Assembly: GCF_016811915.1 (NCBI RefSeq)
Contig: NZ_CP069127.1
Coordinates: forward strand, 4,498,001 to 4,562,000
Length of the DNA: 64,000 nucleotides
DNA from: Brevibacillus choshinensis
GTDB taxonomy: Bacteria > Bacillota > Bacilli > Brevibacillales > Brevibacillaceae
Direction of reading: 5' to 3'
In this document: piece by piece, positions 60,086 through 64,000 of the stretch
Numbering within the stretch: the first letter of the stretch is position 1
Layout of the letters: the number at the start of each line of letters is the position of its first letter
Made by a program: the position numbers and the translations under genes
Notes under the pieces: model-generated
What the model saw: the letters and a program-made list of their open reading frames with translations, nothing else
The model's database searches: none
Told to the model about the DNA's origin: nothing

Positions 60086-61588
60086 TTAGGACGGCTGGGG
60101 TGCCCCCTTTTTCTCTCGCACCTCGTCCTCTCTTTTCCGTGGATTGCGCAGGAACATGGCGAGCACCAGGGCCACGATTGCAAACAGGGTCGCGATCATG
60201 AACGCATCGTTCGTCCCCATCGCCATCCCTTGCATCGTCGCCAAGCCTACCTGGGCTTGATCGGCCGGATTGATGTGACTACCGCGGATGATGTCTGCAG
60301 TGTGTGCCGCACTCTTGGTCGTCATGATCGTCACAAACAAGGATGTACCGAGCGCCCCGCCAATTGCGTTGATCGTATTGGACATCGCTGTACCATGGGG
60401 ATTCAAGCGCAGAGGCAGCGCATTCAGCCCCGATGTCATCACCGGCATCATCAACATGGACAAGCCCAGCATCCGAACCGTGTAGAGCGTCAACAAATAG
60501 CTGTAGCTCGTATACAGACTCAGCTTTGTAAAGCCAAATGTCGTGGCAGTCGTGATCACCAAGCCTGTGATGGCCAAGTAGCGCGCACCGAACTTATCGA
60601 ATAGCCTGCCTGTAATCGGGGACATGATCCCCATGAGAATACTGCCCGGGAGCATCAGCAGTCCTGATTGCACGGGGGTGAAGTGAAGAATGTTTTGCAC
60701 GTAGACCGGCAGCAGGATCATCCCGGAGTAAAGCGTCATGTTTACCATCAAACTTATGAGGATCGCCAGGGAATACGCCGGGATTTTAAAAATGCGAAAT
60801 TCCAGCATGGCGTGATCAATATGGAGCTGCCGCCACACAAACACCGCCAGGCTGATGCAGCCGATGAGCAGCATGGCGATCACTTCCAGACTGCCCCAGC
60901 CCTTTCCACCTGCCGTACTGAATCCGTACAACAATCCCCCAAAGCCAATGGTGGAATAGATGACGCCCCACACGTCCAGCTTGGGTTTTCCCGTTTCCGT
61001 CACGTTCTTCAGGATGAAAGAAGAAAAGATCAGGACAATCAGCGCGATCGGCAAAACAACGAAAAACAGGACACGCCACGAATAGTGCTCCACGATCCAT
61101 CCCGACAAAGTAGGACCGATCGCCGGAGCGAACACCATCGCGATCCCTACGACCCCCATCGCTGATCCCCGCTTTTCCAGCGGAAACATATTGAAAATGA
61201 CGTTGGTCATGAGAGGCATGATGATCCCGGCACCAGCTGCTTGAATCACCCTCCCAATCAGCATGACAGAAAAGGCCGGAGCTGTTCCACAGACGAGTGT
61301 GCCGAGGGCGAATAAGCTCATAGCGGTGATGAACAACTGTCTGGTCGTAAATTTCTGCATCATGAACGCTGTAGTCGGGATCAGCACACCATTGACCAGC
61401 ATGTAAATGGTAATCACCCATTGTGCGGTAGAGGTGTTAATATGAAACTGGTCCATCAGCTTGGGCAGTGCGACGTTCAGCAAAGTCTGATTCAGCAAAG
61501 CCGCGATTGCCCCCGCGATGATGACGGCAAGAATCGGGCCTCTTCGCACCTCTTGTTTTTCTGTATGGTTATGGTTATCTTTCGCCAT
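60086..61588 (-). CDS. DHA2-family (EmrB/QacA-type) MFS multidrug exporter
   Basis: This 500-residue protein has 14 predicted helices. It carries LNQTLLNVALPKLMDQF in helix 1, QWVITIYMLVNG in helix 2 and the antiporter motif C stretch GVVGIAMVFAPAIGPTLSGWIV in helix 5. Such proteins expel drugs or antibiotics by proton antiport. GAAGGAGTTCGG precedes ATG. No dedicated regulator is adjacent. Confidence 0.92.
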   Translation of the reverse strand: MAKDNHNHTEKQEVRRGPILAVIIAGAIAALLNQTLLNVALPKLMDQFHINTSTAQWVITIYMLVNGVLIPTTAFMMQKFTTRQLFITAMSLFALGTLVCGTAPAFSVMLIGRVIQAAGAGIIMPLMTNVIFNMFPLEKRGSAMGVVGIAMVFAPAIGPTLSGWIVEHYSWRVLFFVVLPIALIVLIFSSFILKNVTETGKPKLDVWGVIYSTIGFGGLLYGFSTAGGKGWGSLEVIAMLLIGCISLAVFVWRQLHIDHAMLEFRIFKIPAYSLAILISLMVNMTLYSGMILLPVYVQNILHFTPVQSGLLMLPGSILMGIMSPITGRLFDKFGARYLAITGLVITTATTFGFTKLSLYTSYSYLLTLYTVRMLGLSMLMMPVMTSGLNALPLRLNPHGTAMSNTINAIGGALGTSLFVTIMTTKSAAHTADIIRGSHINPADQAQVGLATMQGMAMGTNDAFMIATLFAIVALVLAMFLRNPRKREDEVREKKGAPQPS

Positions 61589-61689
61589 TCGCCGAACTCC
61601 TTCACTACTCGATATAGGGATGATTTGTCATTCCTGCCTGTTTAGTATGCGACCTAACCCTATTTGACATTCGAGTTGCCAAAGCAAAC

Positions 61690-61722
61690 CAAAAAACCTT
61701 CCGAATCCAGTCCGGAAGGTTT
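61690..61722 (-). terminator. Terminator of fabF
   Basis: Minus-strand AAACCTTCCG...CGGAAGGTTTTTT, 18 bp after the fabF stop. Confidence 0.88.
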
Positions 61723-61739
61723 AGTAGAGCTAGAGACAA

Positions 61740-62981
61740 TCATTCGTTTTGGTATTTTTTCAGGACGATCACGGCATTGTGTCCCCCAAAGCCAAAGGAA
61801 TTGGAGATTCCAATGGTGATGCCGGCACGTCTCGCATGATTCGGCACGTAATCGAGGTCACAAAGCGGGTCAGGCACATCCAGATTGATCGTGGGCGGGA
61901 TGATTCCCTCCTGCAAGCTTTTGGCCAGAGCGATCGCTTCCACACCACCGGAGGCTCCCAGCATATGACCGGTCATCGATTTATTTGCCGTGACAGGGAT
62001 GTGCGGAGCCTTGTCGCCAAAGACTCGCTTGATAGCCACTGTCTCCGAGCGATCCCCGATCTCCGTGCTTGTCGCGTGCGCGCTGATGAGATCGACCTCT
62101 TCTGGCTGGATGCCGGCTTCCTGGAGCGCCCCTTTCATCGCCAGATACGGACCGTACCCTTCCGGATGAGTCGCAACCATATGATAGGCGTCCGAGCTGG
62201 CGCCATATCCAATCACTTCTGCATAGATTCGAGCTCCCCGACGTTTGGCGTGAGAAAGCGACTCCAGTATCAGGATCCCGGCCCCTTCCGCCATGACAAA
62301 GCCGTCTCGTCCCGCATCAAAGGGTCTGCTCGCTCGCTTTGGATCGTCATTTCGGCTCGACAACGCCGTAGCATTTCCGAATCCCGCCAGCGAAACTTCC
62401 GTGATGGCAGCCTCCGAGCCCCCGGCAAACACCACATCCACTACGCCCATTTTGATCAACCGAAACGCTTCCCCGATGGCCGTATTGCCGATGGAGCAGG
62501 CTGTCACCGGTGCCATTGTCGGTCCGTGAGCGCCGTACTTGATGCTGATCATCGCCGCAGCCATGTTCGGAATCATCATCGGCACCAGCAAGGGACTTAC
62601 CCGATCAGGTCCTCGATTTTGCAAAACGGCATTTTGCTCCAGCAGCGTCCCTACCCCGCCAATCCCGGAGCCGACATAAACACCGATGCGCTCCCGATCC
62701 ACCTGATCCTGCTGCAATCCGGCATCCTCCCATGCCTGCTCGGCAGCTGCCAGCGCAAATTGAGAGAAGCGGTCCATCCGGCGCGCTTCCTTTCTACCGA
62801 ACATCCCCTCCGCATCAAAATCACGGACGCTTCCGGCTATTTTTGTTTTATGTCCAGCTGTATCAAACGAATCGATCAACGATATTCCCGATTTCCCCGA
62901 GGTCAAGCCCTCCCAGAACGCATCGACCCGATTGCCCAGTGGTGAAATGACACCCAATCCTGTAATCACGACTTTTTCCAT
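61740..62981 (-). CDS. fabF: Beta-ketoacyl-ACP synthase II
   Basis: This 413-residue condensing enzyme starts VVITGLGVISPLGN. The catalytic triad is present: Cys in VTACSIGNTAIGEAF (near 162), His in SAHATSTEIGD (near 300) and His in NKSMTGHMLGASGG (near 337). It elongates acyl-ACP with malonyl-ACP. ATG at 62981 follows AAGGAGGAGC. It is monocistronic and not with fabH, so it may be a second copy or belong to secondary lipid or polyketide synthesis. The glycine-rich C-terminus GISNSFGFGGHNAV is intact. Confidence 0.92.
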   Translation of the reverse strand: MEKVVITGLGVISPLGNRVDAFWEGLTSGKSGISLIDSFDTAGHKTKIAGSVRDFDAEGMFGRKEARRMDRFSQFALAAAEQAWEDAGLQQDQVDRERIGVYVGSGIGGVGTLLEQNAVLQNRGPDRVSPLLVPMMIPNMAAAMISIKYGAHGPTMAPVTACSIGNTAIGEAFRLIKMGVVDVVFAGGSEAAITEVSLAGFGNATALSSRNDDPKRASRPFDAGRDGFVMAEGAGILILESLSHAKRRGARIYAEVIGYGASSDAYHMVATHPEGYGPYLAMKGALQEAGIQPEEVDLISAHATSTEIGDRSETVAIKRVFGDKAPHIPVTANKSMTGHMLGASGGVEAIALAKSLQEGIIPPTINLDVPDPLCDLDYVPNHARRAGITIGISNSFGFGGHNAVIVLKKYQNE

Positions 62982-63034
62982 CGTGCTCCTCCTTGTACCT
63001 TGGATACATCCATCTTTGCACAGCACTTATCCTA

Positions 63035-63063
63035 TTACAAGTTGTTGTTTATCCTAGTATAAT
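63035..63063 (+). promoter_or_regulatory. Promoter of the XRE regulator gene
   Basis: A perfect -10 TATAAT (63058-63063) lies 17 bp after TTACAA (63035-63040). It is 35 bp before the ATG, in the divergent gap next to fabF. Confidence 0.5.
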
Positions 63064-63098
63064 AGGTACCAGCATAAGGAGAATGGGGAGGAACCTGC

Positions 63099-63941
63099 AT
63101 GAACCATCAGACGAGACTTCAGGAGTTATCCGCCTTTTTAAAAGCCCAGCGAGCCAAGATTCTGCCTCAGTCAGTGGGGCTCAGCCCAGGAACGCGGAGG
63201 CGTACGCCCGGATTGCGCAGAGAGGAAGTCGCCCAGCTCGCCGGAGTCAGTTCTACCTGGTATACGTGGCTGGAGCAAGGGCGCGACATCAAAGCGTCCC
63301 CCTCTGTATTGGATGCGGTCGCCAAGGCCTTGCAGCTAACCGTCGATGAGCGGAAGTACTTGCATGCGCTCGCCTTGGAAACGGGGGCAGGCGCTGCTTT
63401 GCGCGAGGAACACCTGCCACAGATCAGCCCTTCTCTCACACGCATTTTGAAGGAACTGCGCTCGTGCCCGACGATCATCTCTGACAGGCGCTGCCACATT
63501 GTAGGCTGGAATGAAGCGGCTGCAAACGTCTTTTTGGACTTCGAGCAAATCCCCTACGAACAGAGGAATCTGATTCGCTTGCTCTTCACGAGAAAAGAGC
63601 TGCAGCGTCTGGCGGTGAATTGGGAGCATTTCGTCAGCGGGTTTTTGGCCATATTCCGGGCCTATTACGGTCAATTCGTAGAGGATGAGTGGTATGAGCA
63701 GTTTCTCCAGGAGATGAAGGGACTGCATCCGGATTTCCAGCGGCTGTGGGAAGAAAACCGTGTCAGCACCGCTCCAGAAGTATTGGTGGAATTTCGCCAT
63801 GCCAAAGCAGGCAAGATGCTTTTTCACCTGACCTCGCTTCAGGTCCAGGGGGATGTCGATCTCAGGTGCAGTATTTATACACCCGACCCCCACTCTTCTA
63901 CCGAAGCCAAGCTGACGCAGCTGATGGGCATGGCAAAATGA
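63099..63941 (+). CDS. XRE-family regulator with MmyB-like ligand domain
   Basis: This 280-residue regulator has an N-terminal helix-turn-helix (LRREEVAQLAGVSSTWYTWLEQGRDIKASPSVLDAVAKAL, about residues 38-78) and a C-terminal MmyB-like, PAS-related domain (SDRRCHIVGWNEAAANVFLDF) that in relatives binds fatty acids. GGGGAGGAACC precedes ATG. It is divergent from fabF, and a link between a fatty-acid-sensing domain and a fatty-acid synthase gene is an attractive but unproven idea. Confidence 0.87.
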   Translation: MNHQTRLQELSAFLKAQRAKILPQSVGLSPGTRRRTPGLRREEVAQLAGVSSTWYTWLEQGRDIKASPSVLDAVAKALQLTVDERKYLHALALETGAGAALREEHLPQISPSLTRILKELRSCPTIISDRRCHIVGWNEAAANVFLDFEQIPYEQRNLIRLLFTRKELQRLAVNWEHFVSGFLAIFRAYYGQFVEDEWYEQFLQEMKGLHPDFQRLWEENRVSTAPEVLVEFRHAKAGKMLFHLTSLQVQGDVDLRCSIYTPDPHSSTEAKLTQLMGMAK

Positions 63942-63944
63942 ACA

Positions 63945-63980
63945 AACAGCCTGACCGCTTGGGCCAGGCTGTTTTCTTTT
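63945..63980 (+). terminator. Terminator of the XRE regulator gene
   Basis: AACAGCCTG...CAGGCTGTT followed by TTCTTTT on the plus strand. Nothing else is visible to the window end. Confidence 0.85.
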
Positions 63981-64000
63981 AGTGATTCACGATACCTACT

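Noticed and set aside
61749..62945. 398-codon plus-strand frame opposite fabF
   Set aside because: Shadow of fabF, whose catalytic residues and ribosome site are clear.
63047..63070. Possible FapR-type operator upstream of fabF
   Set aside because: The sequence around CCTAGTATAATAGG is only loosely similar to the FapR consensus and coincides with a normal -10 element.
1..64000. CRISPR arrays, tRNA or rRNA genes, insertion sequences, prophage
   Set aside because: No regularly spaced repeats, no recognisable tRNA or rRNA stretches, and no transposase, integrase or phage structural protein were seen.

Overview
The window looks like chromosome of a spore-forming Bacillales bacterium, most likely Brevibacillus. 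The evidence is protein-level: an alpha/beta-type SASP, a YjcZ-type small spore protein, a KinB-like kinase, YusU- and YfkK-type proteins, strong AGGAGG ribosome sites and moderately high GC. I see no rRNA, tRNA, CRISPR array, transposase or prophage. Genes are densely packed on both strands.

Layout. 1-1.7 kb: a polar amino-acid (probably cystine-type) ABC transporter. 1.7-16.9 kb: small enzymes and transporters, including a divergent SagB-like oxidoreductase/LysR pair, a frameshifted MocR regulator beside an EamA exporter, the peptide transporter DtpT, a GH15-like enzyme, an inositol-monophosphatase family enzyme, cstA with its small partner and a perfect cre box, an orphan CheY-like protein, and a TetR/MFS pair with three operators next to the stump of a chemoreceptor gene. 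17.0-22.3 kb: an SASP gene with a sigma-G-like promoter, then a six-gene operon of two Sm-like small proteins, three glycosyltransferases and a pyruvyltransferase, probably for a spore-surface or cell-wall glycan. 22.6-29.8 kb: a frameshifted heme monooxygenase with a palindromic operator, MerR plus a tandem AHSA1 protein, a nuclease-like protein, pirin and LytST.

29.9-36.5 kb: a glutamine-type ABC transporter, then a CoA-transferase-like pair (scoA/scoB) divergent from a PAS/AAA+/HTH activator. A near-consensus sigma-54 promoter and repeated CGATTC half-sites lie between them. The B subunit has valine where the family has its catalytic glutamate. hpd follows. 36.7-50.3 kb: a methyltransferase, an unknown secreted protein, an M14 carboxypeptidase, a soluble chemoreceptor, an RNA m5C methyltransferase, an Lrp/LysE pair, a DEAD-box helicase, a roughly 200-nt structured element in a 617-bp gene-free stretch, pepV and a small alarmone synthetase. 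50.4-64 kb: a dCache chemoreceptor, a GNAT enzyme, a TetR regulator, an operon of KinB-like kinase, 59-aa coiled coil and orphan OppA lipoprotein, a U32 protein, YfkK, a DHA2 exporter, FabF and an XRE/MmyB-type regulator.

The best candidates for new biology are the glutamate-less CoA-transferase homologue under sigma-54 control, the kinase/coiled-coil/OppA operon, the structured element near 47.8 kb, and the Sm-like/glycosyltransferase operon. All functions are inferred by reading sequence; no database search was run.
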